A stretch of DNA of 64,000 bases, from positions 124,001 to 188,000 of the forward strand of contig NZ_JANJYH010000003.1 in NCBI RefSeq assembly GCF_024609245.1. Reading direction: 5' to 3'. The notes beneath the pieces were generated by a model. It saw only the letters and a list, made by a program, of their open reading frames with translations. It searched no databases and was not told where the DNA came from. Positions 47,101 to 56,781 of the stretch are shown in pieces; within the stretch, counting starts at the first letter, position 1; each line of letters begins with the position of its first letter. The position numbers and the translations under genes were made by a program. Source of the DNA: Haloarchaeobius sp. FL176 (GTDB lineage: Archaea; Halobacteriota; Halobacteria; Halobacteriales; Natrialbaceae).

Positions 47101-48110
47101 ACCTCCAGCCGGTCGAGGAAGTACGGCGCGTCGAAGTCCTCGAAGTTCCAGCCGGTCATCACGTCGGGGTCCGTCTCGTCGATGTAGTCGAGGAACGCCT
47201 CGAGCATCTTCCGCTCGGCCTCGCGCTCGTCCTCGCCGTCGAAGACCTCGACCCGGAGGTCCAGCTCGCCCTCGATGGGGTCGTACTCCGGCAGCGCGTC
47301 CGGGGCCTCGCCGTCGTACTCGTCGGCGATGGCGAGCCAGACGACGTACTCGTCGTCGTAGGAGTCGTGCGAGGTGAGGCAGATGATGGGCTCGTCGCCG
47401 TCCTCGGGGAAGCCGTTGCGGTCGTTGACCTCGATGTCGAACGTGTTGATCCGCGGTTCGGCCGTCAGCTCGGTCGCCTCGACCTCCTCGTGTGGCACCC
47501 GAATCGTGCCGCTCTCGCCGCGGCGGTTCGGCACCGTCATCCCGCTGTTGATGCCCTTGTCGATGAGGAACCGGTTCGGGAACAGCACGTCGGCCTCGTA
47601 GTGGTCGAAGCGGTCGCGGATGTTCCCGACGTCGCGCGGCGTGCGGCCGAAGATCTTCGTCAGGCGCTCGCCGCGGATGCTCTCGTAGGGCTCGCCGTCG
47701 TCGTCTTCTTCCTCCCAGTCGACGATGACGTCCTCGTCCTCGAGTTCGGACTCGTCGAGCGAGTCGGTCGGCGCGTAGAAGTACGGCTGGAAACCGAACA
47801 CCATGACGTGCTTGGCGGTCCCCTCGGCGCTCCGGCCGAAGACGTGCATCACGGGCTGTTCGTGCTCGCCCGACCCCTCGACGGTGTAGTCCACCTGCAT
47901 GACGGAGAGCGAGACGGTGCCGTCGGGGTCGGGGAACAGGGCCTCGTCGGCTTCGACGAAGTCGGCGTTCTCGAGCCCGGGCGTGGTGACGGCCTCGGCT
48001 TCGGCGACGAGGTCGGACTCGCTGAGTCCGTCGTCCTCGCTGTCGGTGGACCCGCCGTCACCGAACGCGCCCCCGAGTGTCAGCTGTTCGGAGTCCCCTG
48101 CGTCGGTCAT
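44103..48110 (-). CDS. polB: Family-B DNA polymerase with intein
   Basis: A 1335-residue precursor; removing the intein leaves about 924 residues. The exonuclease domain has FDIEVND and the GWNFEDFD motif. The polymerase domain has motif A (DLKSLYPMCMVTIN), motif B split by the intein (KVIMN / SVYGVLGWDR), and motif C YGDTDSVMM. It is the likely main or repair replicative polymerase. A divergent DUF7331-like gene starts 163 bp upstream. The exteins rejoin at the nucleotide-binding helix, so unspliced protein should be inactive. Confidence 0.96.
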   Translation of the reverse strand: MTDAGDSEQLTLGGAFGDGGSTDSEDDGLSESDLVAEAEAVTTPGLENADFVEADEALFPDPDGTVSLSVMQVDYTVEGSGEHEQPVMHVFGRSAEGTAKHVMVFGFQPYFYAPTDSLDESELEDEDVIVDWEEEDDDGEPYESIRGERLTKIFGRTPRDVGNIRDRFDHYEADVLFPNRFLIDKGINSGMTVPNRRGESGTIRVPHEEVEATELTAEPRINTFDIEVNDRNGFPEDGDEPIICLTSHDSYDDEYVVWLAIADEYDGEAPDALPEYDPIEGELDLRVEVFDGEDEREAERKMLEAFLDYIDETDPDVMTGWNFEDFDAPYFLDRLEVLDSTMHDQDIDPNRLSRVNEVWRSGWGGPNVKGRVVFDLLYAYKSRQFTELDSYRLDAVGETELDAGKERYTGDIGDLWENDPGRLLEYNLRDVELCVEIDAKQDIVSFYDEVRTFVGCKLEDAPTAGDAVDMYVLQKVHGDFVLPSKGKQESEDYEGGAVFDPITGVEEMVTVLDLKSLYPMCMVTINASPETKVDPDEFDGETYHAPNGTHFRKDEDGMIRAMVDELLEEREAKKELRNQHDPGSQDYERYDQQQAAVKVIMNCFSSDTDVLTPHGVRNIRDLDVGDEVYSLDPDTMEMEVKPVVETHEYPDYRGEMVDIQTSKIDFSVTPNHRMLVRKDDRNGAAWDDFRFVEAGDLNDASHYELPHGWDGPDGSRLDRVDITEFLDGEFEVWANNDVHGHTLAAEIGFYPDKMEKKGEDGTGYVFDAETFEEHRAYLDEHCSSFYVHAERGRKWIPRFYDGDDFLELLAWYITEGSVYTSEDKQFGENFRGSATSIHIAQDAIADGGDGDDHTAIGALLDRMEFDAYVDDRGYQFTSKLFGTWLETTCGGNSFEKRIPGFVFDLSRDQKERFLNTLIAGDGDRQVNSWRYTTSSEQLRDDVLRLCTHLGLTASYNHDSGSWRIYCTENGKNSFRLHRSGSTATAEDGAYCVTVEDNHTVLAGRNGMFQFVGQSVYGVLGWDRFRLYDKEMGAAVTATGREVIKFTEESANELGHEVAYGDTDSVMMSLGGDVDSDEAIQLSEDIEEHINQSYDEFARDALNAEFHRFQIEFEKLYRRFFQAGKKKRYAGHIIWKEGKHVDDIDITGFEYKRSDIAPITKEVQHEVIDKVVRGAEESEITEYIHDIIERFLAGEYSYDEIAIPGGIGKRIDNYDTDTAHVRGAKYANLLFGTNFDRGSKPKRLYLQKVHPDYFKELEDAGEFDPQRDHRYGEFKREQDVICFDYADQIPEEFEVDYDKMLDKTLKGPIARVIEALGISWEEVKTGQEQTGLGSFM
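45072..46304 (-). other. Intein in the PolB motif B
   Basis: 411 residues, C603 to Q1013 of the precursor. Block A is CFSSDTDVLTPHGVRNIRDL; block B contains TPNH (H672). A LAGLIDADG-type homing endonuclease is present, with LLAWYITEGS and NTLIAGDGD. The end is NHTVLAGRNGMFQFVGQ followed by Ser, so the usual His-Asn pair is replaced by Gly-Gln. The DNA looks less GC-rich than the host gene, consistent with transfer. Confidence 0.93.
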
Positions 48111-48273
48111 TGGAGGCGGTTCGGGGTCAGCGGTAAAAACAGCCGTGGTTCACACCCCGCAATCGGCACGCACACCCTGGATAGGGGACCGTTACCATCC
48201 GGTCCTGTCGGTCGAGTCTGATTTCCCCGCGGCAACAAGACATATACCTTGGTACTGTCTACCAGCGTCTGAG

Positions 48274-48456
48274 GTGACCGGCTTGTCCGACCACGCAACG
48301 CAATCCGACGGACGCACGGCCGATAGAGACGAGACTGACGGCGTCGAGTCTATCGAGACATACGAGACCGACGAAGGGACGGTATTCTACGACGCCGAGA
48401 ACCCGCTTGCGTGGCTAGAGGCCGGAGAGACGTTCTCCCTCCGAGAGCACGCCTGA
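48274..48456 (+). CDS. Small haloarchaeal protein (DUF7331-like)
   Basis: A 60-residue acidic protein with the core VESIETYETDEGTVFYDAENPLAWLEAGET, which resembles a haloarchaea-only family. The GTG at 48274 suits leaderless transcription from CATATACC (48240-48247); the TTG at 48283 is preceded by GAGGTGA and would give MSDHATQS, which fits the family start as well. Function unknown. Confidence 0.72.
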   Translation: MTGLSDHATQSDGRTADRDETDGVESIETYETDEGTVFYDAENPLAWLEAGETFSLREHA

Positions 48457-48519
48457 GCCACCTGCAACGGACCGCACGAACGAGCAACCCTTTTCCTGCC
48501 GCCGCCCCAACAGCGAGGC

Positions 48520-48990
48520 GTGCTCGACGACATGCTGGAGGGGAACGAGGAGAAGGGCCCCGGGGAGCCTGACCCGGAGGCCGACCTCCGCGACTACGAG
48601 GCGGAGCTCACCCCCTCCGTGCGGATTCCGGAGGCACCCTCACCGTCGTCGCCCGCCGATGTCGACGCACCGGCGGAGCTCCAGCGGAAGTTCTGGGTGC
48701 TCGTCCTCGCGTTCAACGGCGCGCTGCTCGCCGGGAGTCTCGGTGGGCTGTACGTCATCTTCCGGAACGACTGGTACCTCGGTGGACGACTGCTCGCCGC
48801 GGGGCTGGTCTGTTTCACCTACGGCGCGTACCGCCTCCGGACGTGGGACATGCCGACCGGCGACGGCGGTGAGACCGCGACGGATTCGGGCGACGACGAC
48901 GAGGACGCTCCCGACGACGACACCGAAGAGACCGAGGTGGACTGGACGGCCACCGTCGACGGCCCGGGCGGCCGCGACGACAACGACTAA
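48520..48990 (+). CDS. Haloarchaeal membrane protein with acidic ends (DUF7322-like)
   Basis: A 156-residue protein: acidic N-terminal 60 residues, two helices (about 64-82 and 91-107) joined by FRNDWYLGG, and an acidic tail. It resembles an uncharacterised haloarchaeal family commonly near rad50. GTG at 48520; the ATG at 48532 is an alternative. Confidence 0.68.
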   Translation: MLDDMLEGNEEKGPGEPDPEADLRDYEAELTPSVRIPEAPSPSSPADVDAPAELQRKFWVLVLAFNGALLAGSLGGLYVIFRNDWYLGGRLLAAGLVCFTYGAYRLRTWDMPTGDGGETATDSGDDDEDAPDDDTEETEVDWTATVDGPGGRDDND

Positions 48991-49014
48991 CCCCTCGCGC
49001 CCGAAGCCCGGCGC

Positions 49015-49440
49015 ATGCGAACGGTCCGCGACGAGGACGGCCGCACGTTTCTGGTGGTCAAGGAGTCCGGCGAGTCGACACTGGTCCGCGACCCCGAAAC
49101 CGGCGCCGAGGAGTTCCGCCCGAACGAGCGCCTCACCACGGTCGACGACGAGTCCGGGCTCGCGGTCGCCGCCGGTGCCGTCCCGCCGGCGGTCCGCCGA
49201 ATCCTCAGTGCCACCCACGACGACCGGTCGCTCGGCCTCCTCGTCGAGCTCGTCGACCGCGACGCCGTTGCCGTGCGTGACCTCCTCGCCGACTACGACC
49301 TCTGCGAGAGCGACCTGCTCGGCCTGCTGACGGAGTTCCGCGCGGCAGGCCTTGTCGAGGAGGCCCGCATCGCCGGTGAGCGTGGCTACGCGGCGACGGC
49401 GCTGGCCGAAGAGGGTGTCGAGCTACTCAGAGCGGAGTAG
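49015..49440 (+). CDS. Haloarchaeal winged-helix-like protein (DUF7346-like)
   Basis: A 141-residue protein. The N-terminal 45 residues form a small beta domain (VRDEDGRTFLVVKESGESTL). The C-terminal 75 look like a winged helix (LGLLVELVDRDAVAVRDLLA, then LLGLLTEFRAAGLVEEARIA). It is convergent with rad50, 2 bp apart. A regulatory or repair-linked role is only a guess. Confidence 0.7.
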   Translation: MRTVRDEDGRTFLVVKESGESTLVRDPETGAEEFRPNERLTTVDDESGLAVAAGAVPPAVRRILSATHDDRSLGLLVELVDRDAVAVRDLLADYDLCESDLLGLLTEFRAAGLVEEARIAGERGYAATALAEEGVELLRAE

Positions 49441-49442
49441 CG

Positions 49443-52148
49443 TCAGTCCAGCCCGGGAATCGGCCGCTTCCCGCGGGTGACCGTCGACCGGTTGGTCGTC
49501 GGGTCCTTCTCGACGTGGACCAGCGAGTCCGCTGCGCCGACGAGTTCCTCGTCGTGGCTCACCAGGAGAATCTGCTCGACGCCGTACTCGGTGCGCATCG
49601 TCTCGACGAGCGTGAGCAGCTGCGACACGTGACCCGAGTCGAGGAAGACGGTGGGCTCGTCGAGGATGAGCGGCGGCATCGGTGCCGCGCCCTCCACTCC
49701 CTCGGAGAGCAGCCGGTAGATGGCACAGCGCAGGCTCAGGTTGAACAGCGCACGCTCGCCGCCGGAGAGCTGCTCCGGGTCGAGTGTCTCGCCGTCCTTC
49801 TGGTACACCGTCAGCTCGTAGTCGCCCGAGAGCTCGATGTGTGAGTACGAGTCGTTCTGGTACACCAGGTCGAACGTCTCGTTGAGCATCCGCTCGAGGG
49901 TCTCGACGTTCCGGCGACGAAGCTCCGCGCGCAGGTCGCTGTACATCTCCTGGAGGTCCTGGGCCTCGTCGTACAGCGACTCCAGTGCGTCGACGCGTTC
50001 CCCGAGAGCGTCGCGCTTCGTCCGGAGGGACTCCAGCTCCTCGATCTCGTTACGGACGCCGCCGATGCGGTCCCGGAGGTCCGCCTCCTCCGATTCGAGC
50101 GTTTCGAGCGCCTCGGTCGCCTGCTCGAGGTACTCCTCGGCGCGCTGTTTCTCGTTGCGAGCGTTCTCGACGCGCTCCTCGTCGACCTCCGACTCGAGCT
50201 CCCGTTTCCGCTCGCGCTTCTCGGCGAGGCGCTCCCGGCGCTCCTCGTTGAGTTCGGCCTTGCTCGCGCGCTCGTCGCGCAGTCGCTCGACCTCGGCGTC
50301 GACCGAGTCGGCCTCATCGAACAGCTCCGAGAGCCGTTCCAGCGTCTCGATGGTGGCCTTCACGTCGGCGCGCTCGCCGTTTGCCTCGCCGAGGTCGCTC
50401 CGCAGGTCGTCGGCCGCCTCGCGGGTCGAATCAGCCGCCTCGCGCTTCTCCTCGGCCTCGGACTCGAGCTCGTCGACCTCGTCGCGCAGGTCCCCCGCAC
50501 GCTCGCGCTTCTCCGCGACGTTCTCGGCCTTCTGCTCGCGGAGCTGCGCCAGGTTGTCGCGGTTCTCGCGCAGGCTCTCGACCTCGCGCTCGGCGTCGCG
50601 GAGGCTCTCGGCACGGTCGATTCGCTCGTCGAGCGTCTCGACGTCCGCCTCGAGCGCCTCTAGTTCGGCTTCCTTCGACGCCAGCTCCTCGCGGTCGTCC
50701 GCCAGCGTGTCGACGTGCGGCGAGCCGTCGACCGGCTGGCCGCACTCCGGACATTTGCCCTCGTCGAGCAGCGCCTCGGCCTCCTCGATGCGGTTCCGGA
50801 GCGTCTGGACCCCGGTTCGCAGGTCGCTGGCCTCGTCCCGCAGTTCCTCGCGCTCGTCGCGGCACTCGACGAGGTGCGACTCCGCATCGCCGAAGTCGAC
50901 GGGTGCGCCGTCGAACGCCTCGCGGTGGGCCTCGATGTCGTCGTCGAAGCCGTCGAGCTTCTCGCGCAGGTCGTCGAGGTCGGCGTCGGCCTCGTCGGCC
51001 TCGGTTTCGAGTTCTGCCGCCTCCTCGCGCGTCTGCTTGGCCTCGTTCTCCAGCTCGTCGGCGCGCTCGGCCAGCCGGTCGGCCTCGTCGGATTTCGTGC
51101 TGATCTCGACCGAGAGCTCGTTGATTCGCTCCTGGAGCACCTCGGCTTCGCTCTCGAGTTCGTCGAGCCGGTGGTCGACGAGTGCGGGCGTGTCGTCCGG
51201 CGCGAGTCCTGCGTCGTCGGGCAGGTCGCTCGCGTCGGGCAGGTCGACCTGGTCGAGGAGTTCGTCGCGCTCCGCGCGCAGGTCGTCGAGGTCCTCGGAC
51301 CGGTCGGCGATACGGGCCTTCAGCTCCTCCCGCTCGCGCTCGGTCGCCGCGATGGCGTCCTGCAGTTCGCTCACGTCGGATTCGACCGACGCCAGCTCCT
51401 CGCGCTTTGCCTCGTGGTCGTCGAGCACGGCTTGGGCCTCGTCGCGGGTGGATTCGGCCTCCGCCACGTTGCCCTCCAGTCGCTCGATCTCAGCGCTGGT
51501 CTCGTTCAGCTCGCTCTGGAGCTCGTTGAGCTGGTCGTGCAGGCCTTTCGCCTCCTTCGCTGCGACCTGCTCGTCGAGGCTCTCCTTGCGCCCACGGGCG
51601 TTGTCGAGGACGTCGTTCACACCCAGTCGGGCCTCGCTCGCGCGCTCCCGGTACTCCTCCAGCTTGCCGAGCTGTAGCAGGTCGTCGATGATGTCCTGGC
51701 GGGTGCTCGGGCTCGCGTGGATGAGCTTGTTCACCTCGCCCTGCCGGACGTACGCGCAGTTGACGAACGCGTCGGCGTCCATCCGGAGCAGGTTCGTGAT
51801 GGCCGCATCGACCGAACTCGGGCCCTCCCAGGAGGCGTCGCCGCCCTCGAGCAGGCAGTCATGGGAGACGCGGTCGCCGTAGTCCTTCAGGCTCCGCTCG
51901 AGGTGGTAGTCGACGCCGTCGTGGCGGAACCACAGCTCGACCGCACAGTCCTCCTCGCCGGTTCGGATGACGTCCTCCCGGGTTCCCGGAATCGCGGCTG
52001 AGCCGTACAGCGCGAAGAAGCACGCCTCCAGCAGGCTCGACTTCCCGCTGCCGTTGACGCCGTGGACGACGGTGACGCCGCGGTCGAGCCGCAGGTCGGC
52101 GTCGCCGTAGCACTTGAAGTTCGAGAGGCGGACGCGGTCGACCCTCAC
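49443..52148 (-). CDS. rad50: DNA double-strand break repair ATPase Rad50
   Basis: A 901-residue SMC-like ATPase. Walker A is GVNGSGKSS (30-38). Two long coiled coils flank the zinc hook CPEC at C466/C469. The C-terminal lobe has the signature [20 protein letters not shown] and Walker [15 protein letters not shown]. It forms the MR complex that tethers and processes broken DNA ends. Its ATG overlaps the mre11 stop by ATGA. Confidence 0.96.
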   Translation of the reverse strand: MRVDRVRLSNFKCYGDADLRLDRGVTVVHGVNGSGKSSLLEACFFALYGSAAIPGTREDVIRTGEEDCAVELWFRHDGVDYHLERSLKDYGDRVSHDCLLEGGDASWEGPSSVDAAITNLLRMDADAFVNCAYVRQGEVNKLIHASPSTRQDIIDDLLQLGKLEEYRERASEARLGVNDVLDNARGRKESLDEQVAAKEAKGLHDQLNELQSELNETSAEIERLEGNVAEAESTRDEAQAVLDDHEAKREELASVESDVSELQDAIAATEREREELKARIADRSEDLDDLRAERDELLDQVDLPDASDLPDDAGLAPDDTPALVDHRLDELESEAEVLQERINELSVEISTKSDEADRLAERADELENEAKQTREEAAELETEADEADADLDDLREKLDGFDDDIEAHREAFDGAPVDFGDAESHLVECRDEREELRDEASDLRTGVQTLRNRIEEAEALLDEGKCPECGQPVDGSPHVDTLADDREELASKEAELEALEADVETLDERIDRAESLRDAEREVESLRENRDNLAQLREQKAENVAEKRERAGDLRDEVDELESEAEEKREAADSTREAADDLRSDLGEANGERADVKATIETLERLSELFDEADSVDAEVERLRDERASKAELNEERRERLAEKRERKRELESEVDEERVENARNEKQRAEEYLEQATEALETLESEEADLRDRIGGVRNEIEELESLRTKRDALGERVDALESLYDEAQDLQEMYSDLRAELRRRNVETLERMLNETFDLVYQNDSYSHIELSGDYELTVYQKDGETLDPEQLSGGERALFNLSLRCAIYRLLSEGVEGAAPMPPLILDEPTVFLDSGHVSQLLTLVETMRTEYGVEQILLVSHDEELVGAADSLVHVEKDPTTNRSTVTRGKRPIPGLD

Positions 52149-53536
52149 AGGAACTCCTCCATGGACGCCTGCGAGTCGTTTCCAGCGGCCTGTTCGTCCG
52201 CCGGTTCGTCGAGCGTGGCGTCCGTCTCGGGGGCCTCGTCGGGCCCGGCGCGCACCGTGTCGCCACCGTCGGTCGACGCCTGCTCCGACTCCGGTGGTTC
52301 ATCCTGGCTGCTCTGGTCCGTTGACTCGGCCGGGGCCGGGTCGTCAGTGGTGTCGTTGTCGTCGTCCTCGACAGGGTCGCCCCCAGCGTCGTCGGAAGCG
52401 TCCCCGGCCGCTGGCTCCGCGCCCTCGAAGGCGTCGAGGTCGTCCTCGTCGACGAGCGATTCAACCCGCTCCTTCACCGAGTCGCGGACGTTCGAGTCGG
52501 CGACCTTCGAGGCACGGACCGTCTCGTCCACGTCGCGGGCGGCCTGGCTCAGCCCGAGGTCGCGGACGCGCTCGCGGACGGCCTCGTCGGGGTCCGCGAA
52601 CGTCACGTCGACCTCCTGCTCCTCGTCGAACTCCCGACGGTCGTTCACCCGGGCGACCAGCGCGCCGCGGTCGATGGCCAGCTCCTCGACGGGGGCCGGG
52701 GAGACCGGCTCCCCGTCGCCCGTGACCGTGACGACGACGACGGCGTCCTCGCAGTCGTGCTCGCGCACCGCCTCCCGGACCCGCTCGACGCCCTCGCCCG
52801 CCTGCAGTTCGACGTCGACGAACCGGAACGCCCGCGTGTCGGGGATACCACGCCGGCTGATCGCCACGGTCCCGACCTCCGTGGCGACGATGTTGTACCC
52901 CCGGTCGTCCCGCTCGCTCGCGCTCGCTCGCTCGGTCGACCCGCAGTAGGTGACCCAGGTGTCGTCGACCTCCTCGACGCCCGGCGCGTGGTTGTCTCCC
53001 AGCAGCAGCGCGTCGAAGTCGACCGACGACTCCGCGAGGAGTCGCTCCGTGTCCCAGTCGGCGTGCGCGAAGGGTTCGAACAGCCCGTGGCTCACCAGCA
53101 TCGCGTAGTCGGTGTCGTGCGCGGCGAACTCGTAGTCCAGGTCGTCCCGACGTGACCGCGGGACGAAGTCCAGCCCGTAGAACGCCGTGTCGCCGACGAC
53201 GTGCGGTTCGTCGTCGAGACGGGTGGCGAGCCCGAGGTCCTCGAACAGGTCCAGCCACTGTCCGTCCCGTTTCCCCTCGTGGTTGCCGACCACGGCGAGG
53301 AACGGAATCCCGGCGTCGGCGAGGTCCCGGAGCGCCGCGACCGTGCCCTGGAGGTCCCTGAGTCCGGGGCGTCGGTCGTGGAACAGGTCGCCCGCGTGGA
53401 CCACGGCGTCCACGTCGTCCTCGACGGCGTCCGTGACCACCCGCTCGAACGCCCGGAAGAAGTCCCGCTGGCGCTCGGGGGAGTGGTACTGCCGGTATCC
53501 GAGGTGGGTGTCGCCGGTGTGAATCACCCGTGTCAT
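52145..53536 (-). CDS. mre11: DNA double-strand break repair nuclease Mre11
   Basis: A 463-residue nuclease with phosphoesterase motifs in order: [14 protein letters not shown] (D9, H11), [28 protein letters not shown] and LLGDNHAPG. The last 110 residues are an acidic disordered tail with a conserved end (SQASMEEFL). It precedes rad50. A TATA-like CTTTACGG lies about 27 bp before the ATG at 53536. Confidence 0.95.
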   Translation of the reverse strand: MTRVIHTGDTHLGYRQYHSPERQRDFFRAFERVVTDAVEDDVDAVVHAGDLFHDRRPGLRDLQGTVAALRDLADAGIPFLAVVGNHEGKRDGQWLDLFEDLGLATRLDDEPHVVGDTAFYGLDFVPRSRRDDLDYEFAAHDTDYAMLVSHGLFEPFAHADWDTERLLAESSVDFDALLLGDNHAPGVEEVDDTWVTYCGSTERASASERDDRGYNIVATEVGTVAISRRGIPDTRAFRFVDVELQAGEGVERVREAVREHDCEDAVVVVTVTGDGEPVSPAPVEELAIDRGALVARVNDRREFDEEQEVDVTFADPDEAVRERVRDLGLSQAARDVDETVRASKVADSNVRDSVKERVESLVDEDDLDAFEGAEPAAGDASDDAGGDPVEDDDNDTTDDPAPAESTDQSSQDEPPESEQASTDGGDTVRAGPDEAPETDATLDEPADEQAAGNDSQASMEEFL

Positions 53537-53754
53537 ATGACTGCCTCTATCGCGTGATGCCGTAAAGACGTTCCGCGATTCCCGGTTCCTCATCCGTCGT
53601 GGGGCCGACTCGAACTGCGACCTGCCAGAACGTCTCGACGGACGAACCGTGCAGGTCCGAAACGACACGCGAGCGAACACTCACGTTCGGTTCCACGAAT
53701 CGCGGCCGGCACACCAACATTCAAGGCCGGTGCTGGCGAGAACAACAGTGACGG

Positions 53755-54324
53755 ATGGGCACGAACGACGGTGGCGAGGAGCTGGTAGCCGACGCGGAGA
53801 TGCTGGCTGGCCTGGATGGGGTCACACCGGTTGCGGCTGCCCAGCTGACCGACGCAGGCGTCACGGCGAGCGACGTGACCGAGAAACGGGTGACGTACAC
53901 GGACCTGGTCGAGGCGGGCATCGAGCAGGGCGTGGCGACGGCTCTGCGCCGGGAACACTCGCTCTCGTGGTCGTCGACACTGGGCGACGGCCTCGACGAG
54001 CGGGCGGAGTCGATGGGCGGGCTTCAGGACGACGAGCGGGACTGGGTCGCGGCCTCGACGAGCGACTGGGAGGAACTCGGCGTACGGGAGTACGACCCGG
54101 TCGAGCGCGAGCCCGTCGACATCTGGGCCGACCGGGAGCGCCCGACGCCGGTCGAGACGGTCGTCGACGGCTGGGTGGCCGACCAGCTCGCCGAGGGCGG
54201 TATCACCTCGGTCCGCCAGCTCGCGTGGGTCGACGCGGCGGCGCTCGCGGAGGCGCTCGACGTGAACGTGATGCAGGCGAGAACGTGGCGGTTCTCGGCG
54301 CGCGAGGCGTTCCAGCGGGAGTAA
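53755..54324 (+). CDS. Helix-hairpin-helix-type protein with two related domains
   Basis: A 189-residue protein with two Rad51-N/HhH-like helical modules: residues about 13-70 (AEMLAGLDGVTPVAAAQLTD) and about 138-189 (VADQLAEGGITSVRQLAWVD), joined by an acidic linker. These folds often bind DNA non-specifically. It resembles a haloarchaeal family of unknown function (possibly DUF7409). It lies upstream of mre11, divergent. Confidence 0.7.
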   Translation: MGTNDGGEELVADAEMLAGLDGVTPVAAAQLTDAGVTASDVTEKRVTYTDLVEAGIEQGVATALRREHSLSWSSTLGDGLDERAESMGGLQDDERDWVAASTSDWEELGVREYDPVEREPVDIWADRERPTPVETVVDGWVADQLAEGGITSVRQLAWVDAAALAEALDVNVMQARTWRFSAREAFQRE

Positions 54325-54343
54325 CGAATACACCCGAAAATTT

Positions 54344-54357
54344 ACTACCGCTGTAGT
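54344..54357 (+). terminator. Hairpin after the HhH-type gene
   Basis: ACTAC (54344-54348) and GTAGT (54353-54357) form a 5-bp stem, 20 bp after the stop codon, followed by GTGTTCTTTAT. Confidence 0.35.
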
Positions 54358-54450
54358 GTGTTCTTTATCCCCCCGCCAGCGCCACAGAGCGGCCGGTAGC
54401 GGTTCTCTACAGCACGCTCGTTCGTTCGTCCGATACCCCGTTCCGAACAC

Positions 54451-54464
54451 CACGCTTTAATAGG
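54451..54464 (+). promoter_or_regulatory. Promoter of the fba-fbp operon
   Basis: ACGCTTTAATAGG is centred about 29 bp before the ATG at 54488, a good BRE/TATA for near-leaderless transcription. Confidence 0.6.
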
Positions 54465-54487
54465 CGGTTCGTGGAACTTGGAACCGA

Positions 54488-55279
54488 ATGCGACCCATCG
54501 ACGACTCACCCATCGTCCGCGACGGAAAGGTACTGATTCTCGCGATGGACCACGGGCTGGAGCACGGCCCCGTGGACTTCGAGCCGGTCCCAGAGACCAT
54601 CGACCCATCGACGGTGTTCGACGTCGGCACACACGACGCCGTCACCGCGATGGCCGTCCAGAAGGGCGTCGCCGAGGCGTACTACCCCTCCTACGAGGAC
54701 GACGTGAACCTCCTCATGAAGCTCAACGGCACGTCGAACCTCTGGATGGGCGAGCCCGACTCCGCGGTGAACTGCTCGGTGGACTACGCCGTCGAGGAGG
54801 TCGGCGCCGACGCGCTCGGCTTCACCCTCTACGGTGGTTCGAACAACGAGATCGAGATGGCCGAGGAGTTCCGGAAGGCCCAGGAGAACGCCCGGAAGCA
54901 CGACGTTCCGATGATCATGTGGTCCTACCCGCGTGGCCAGGGCCTGAAGAACGACCGCGACCCGGAGACCATCGCGTACGCGGCGCGGCAGGCCCTCGAA
55001 CTCGGTGCCGACGTGGCGAAGGTCAAGTACCCCGGCTCGCCGGAGAACATGGAGTGGGCGGTCGACGCCGCGGGGAAGGTCAAGGTCGTCATGTCCGGCG
55101 GCTCCAAGACCGACGACTACGCGTTCCTCAAGCAGGTCGAGGGCTGCATGGAAGCCGGCGGCAAGGGGCTCGCAGTCGGCCGGAACGTCTGGCAGCGAGA
55201 GAACCCGCGCGAGATCCTCGACGCCCTCGAGGCCGTCATCTACGAGGGTGCCTCCGCCGAGGAAGCGCTGGACCGATGA
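54488..55279 (+). CDS. fba: Class I fructose-bisphosphate aldolase, archaeal type
   Basis: A 263-residue DhnA-type TIM-barrel aldolase. It begins with [11 protein letters not shown] (18-28). The Schiff-base lysine is K178 or K180 in [12 protein letters not shown], and [11 protein letters not shown] with [14 protein letters not shown] binds phosphate. Archaeal relatives cleave or form fructose-1,6-bisphosphate; some also act in aromatic precursor synthesis. The overlap with an FBPase gene favours gluconeogenesis. Confidence 0.92.
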   Translation: MRPIDDSPIVRDGKVLILAMDHGLEHGPVDFEPVPETIDPSTVFDVGTHDAVTAMAVQKGVAEAYYPSYEDDVNLLMKLNGTSNLWMGEPDSAVNCSVDYAVEEVGADALGFTLYGGSNNEIEMAEEFRKAQENARKHDVPMIMWSYPRGQGLKNDRDPETIAYAARQALELGADVAKVKYPGSPENMEWAVDAAGKVKVVMSGGSKTDDYAFLKQVEGCMEAGGKGLAVGRNVWQRENPREILDALEAVIYEGASAEEALDR

Positions 55280-56136
55280 TGCAGGAGAGCGCCCACGACG
55301 CGACCGTCGACGCGGTCGTCGACGTCATCGCCGAGACCGCACCCGAGATCCGCACGGGTCTCGTCGGCCGGCGTGGCACCGTCGACGAGGAGAACCCGAG
55401 CGGCGACGAGCAGGTCGAGGCCGACGTGTGGGCCGACGGCCTGCTCGAGGACCGCCTGTCGCGCATCGACGGTGTCGGCCAGTACGCCAGCGAGGAGCGT
55501 CCCGAAGTCGTCGACTGCGGCGAGGGCGTCGCGGTCGCGGTCGACCCGCTCGACGGCTCCTCGAACCTCAAGTCGAACAACGCGATGGGCACCATCTTCG
55601 GCGTGTACGACGCCGAGCTGCCGGCCCGCGGCGAGGACCTCGTCGCCGCCGGTTACGTGCTGTACGGTCCGGTCACGACGATGCTCGTCGCCCGCGACGA
55701 CACCGTCCACGAGTACGAGATCTCGGGCGACGAGCGTGGCGTCATCGAGCGTGACGTGACCATCCCCGACGACCCCGTCGTCTACGGCTTCGGCGGCCGC
55801 GTCCCCGACTGGCCCGACGACTTCGCGGGCTACGTCGACGAGGTCGAGGACGAGCTGAAGCTGCGCTACGGCGGCGCGATGATCGCCGACGTGAACCAGG
55901 TCGTCACCTACGGCGGCATCTTCGCGTACCCGGCGCTCGAATCCGCACCGAACGGGAAGCTCCGCCTGCAGTTCGAGGGCATCCCCATCGGCTACGTCAT
56001 CGAGACAGCCGGCGGCGCGTCCTCCGACGGGAGCCAGTCGCTCCTGTCGGTCGAACCCACCGAACTGCACCAGCGCGTCCCCGTCCACGTCGGGAGCGAG
56101 GCGTACGTCGACCGGCTGGAGTCGGCGCTGGACTGA
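55276..56136 (+). CDS. fbp: Class I fructose-1,6-bisphosphatase
   Basis: A 286-residue enzyme. Metal ligands are EE in [11 protein letters not shown] and DPLDGSSN (90-97). The sugar-phosphate site is [12 protein letters not shown] and the tail is [15 protein letters not shown]. This is the class I FBPase pattern rather than inositol monophosphatase. The ATG overlaps the aldolase stop (ATGA), so the two consecutive gluconeogenic enzymes are translationally coupled. Confidence 0.92.
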   Translation: MMQESAHDATVDAVVDVIAETAPEIRTGLVGRRGTVDEENPSGDEQVEADVWADGLLEDRLSRIDGVGQYASEERPEVVDCGEGVAVAVDPLDGSSNLKSNNAMGTIFGVYDAELPARGEDLVAAGYVLYGPVTTMLVARDDTVHEYEISGDERGVIERDVTIPDDPVVYGFGGRVPDWPDDFAGYVDEVEDELKLRYGGAMIADVNQVVTYGGIFAYPALESAPNGKLRLQFEGIPIGYVIETAGGASSDGSQSLLSVEPTELHQRVPVHVGSEAYVDRLESALD

Positions 56137-56182
56137 GCGCCCGACACCGACGCCACGTAGCACACCTTCTTCCCGCGGTTCG

Positions 56183-56506
56183 TCACAGGTCGTCGTCCAC
56201 GAGGTCGCGACGGTAGGTCACGTCGATGGTGAAGCCGCCGTCACGAAGTTGAAAACACACCTCGTCGAGGTTCGTCGCGTACGTCTTGAAGTGGTTGCCG
56301 TCCTCGTCGACGCGTTCGTGTTCGACGACGAGGTCGTGGTCCTGCAGCACGTCGAGCCGCCGGTAGATGGTCGCCTCGGAGGTGTCACAGCGGTCGGCGA
56401 GCGCCTGTGCGGACAGCTCCTCGACGGAGGTGAGCGCGAGGATGCGCCGGGCGTCGGCGCGCTCGAACACGTCGAACAGGGTCTCCGCGTCCCACTCGTT
56501 AGACAC
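56183..56506 (-). CDS. Winged-helix transcriptional regulator
   Basis: A 107-residue ArsR/HTH-type protein. The recognition region is LSAQALADRCDTSEATIYRRL followed by the wing LQDHDLVVEHERVDEDGNHF. GTG start at 56506, before the conserved SNEWDAETLFDVFERADARRI. It is convergent with fbp and has no obvious operon partner. Target genes are unknown. Confidence 0.82.
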   Translation of the reverse strand: MSNEWDAETLFDVFERADARRILALTSVEELSAQALADRCDTSEATIYRRLDVLQDHDLVVEHERVDEDGNHFKTYATNLDEVCFQLRDGGFTIDVTYRRDLVDDDL

Positions 56507-56781
56507 GCCGGAACGGAGGCGACACAGACGCAAAAAACGTGTGCGTTCGGCGGCAGCTTCACTGTGTGAGAACGCGACTGCACAGGCGAGCGATGCACCG
56601 GTCGAACAGACCGGCGGGAACGTCGGTGTGATACGGCGGATTCTGCGGGCGCCCACGGCGTGTTGCCAGGTGGCAAGGCCCTGGGAACGGCTAATTCCTC
56701 GATATCAGGCTCTTCGAGCTTCACGAAGCCAGAATAGACACCACTCCTTTTTCGCTGGAACCGGCCATTCGTGAGTGAACG

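Noticed and set aside
46371-48221. Long open frame antisense to polB
   Set aside because: It reads the complement of a clear polymerase gene and has no recognisable domain; such long antisense frames arise from GC-rich codon bias.
49837-51882. 681-codon open frame antisense to rad50, Ser/Arg rich
   Set aside because: Composition is a mirror of the Glu/Leu/Arg coiled-coil codons on the coding strand; no domain is visible.
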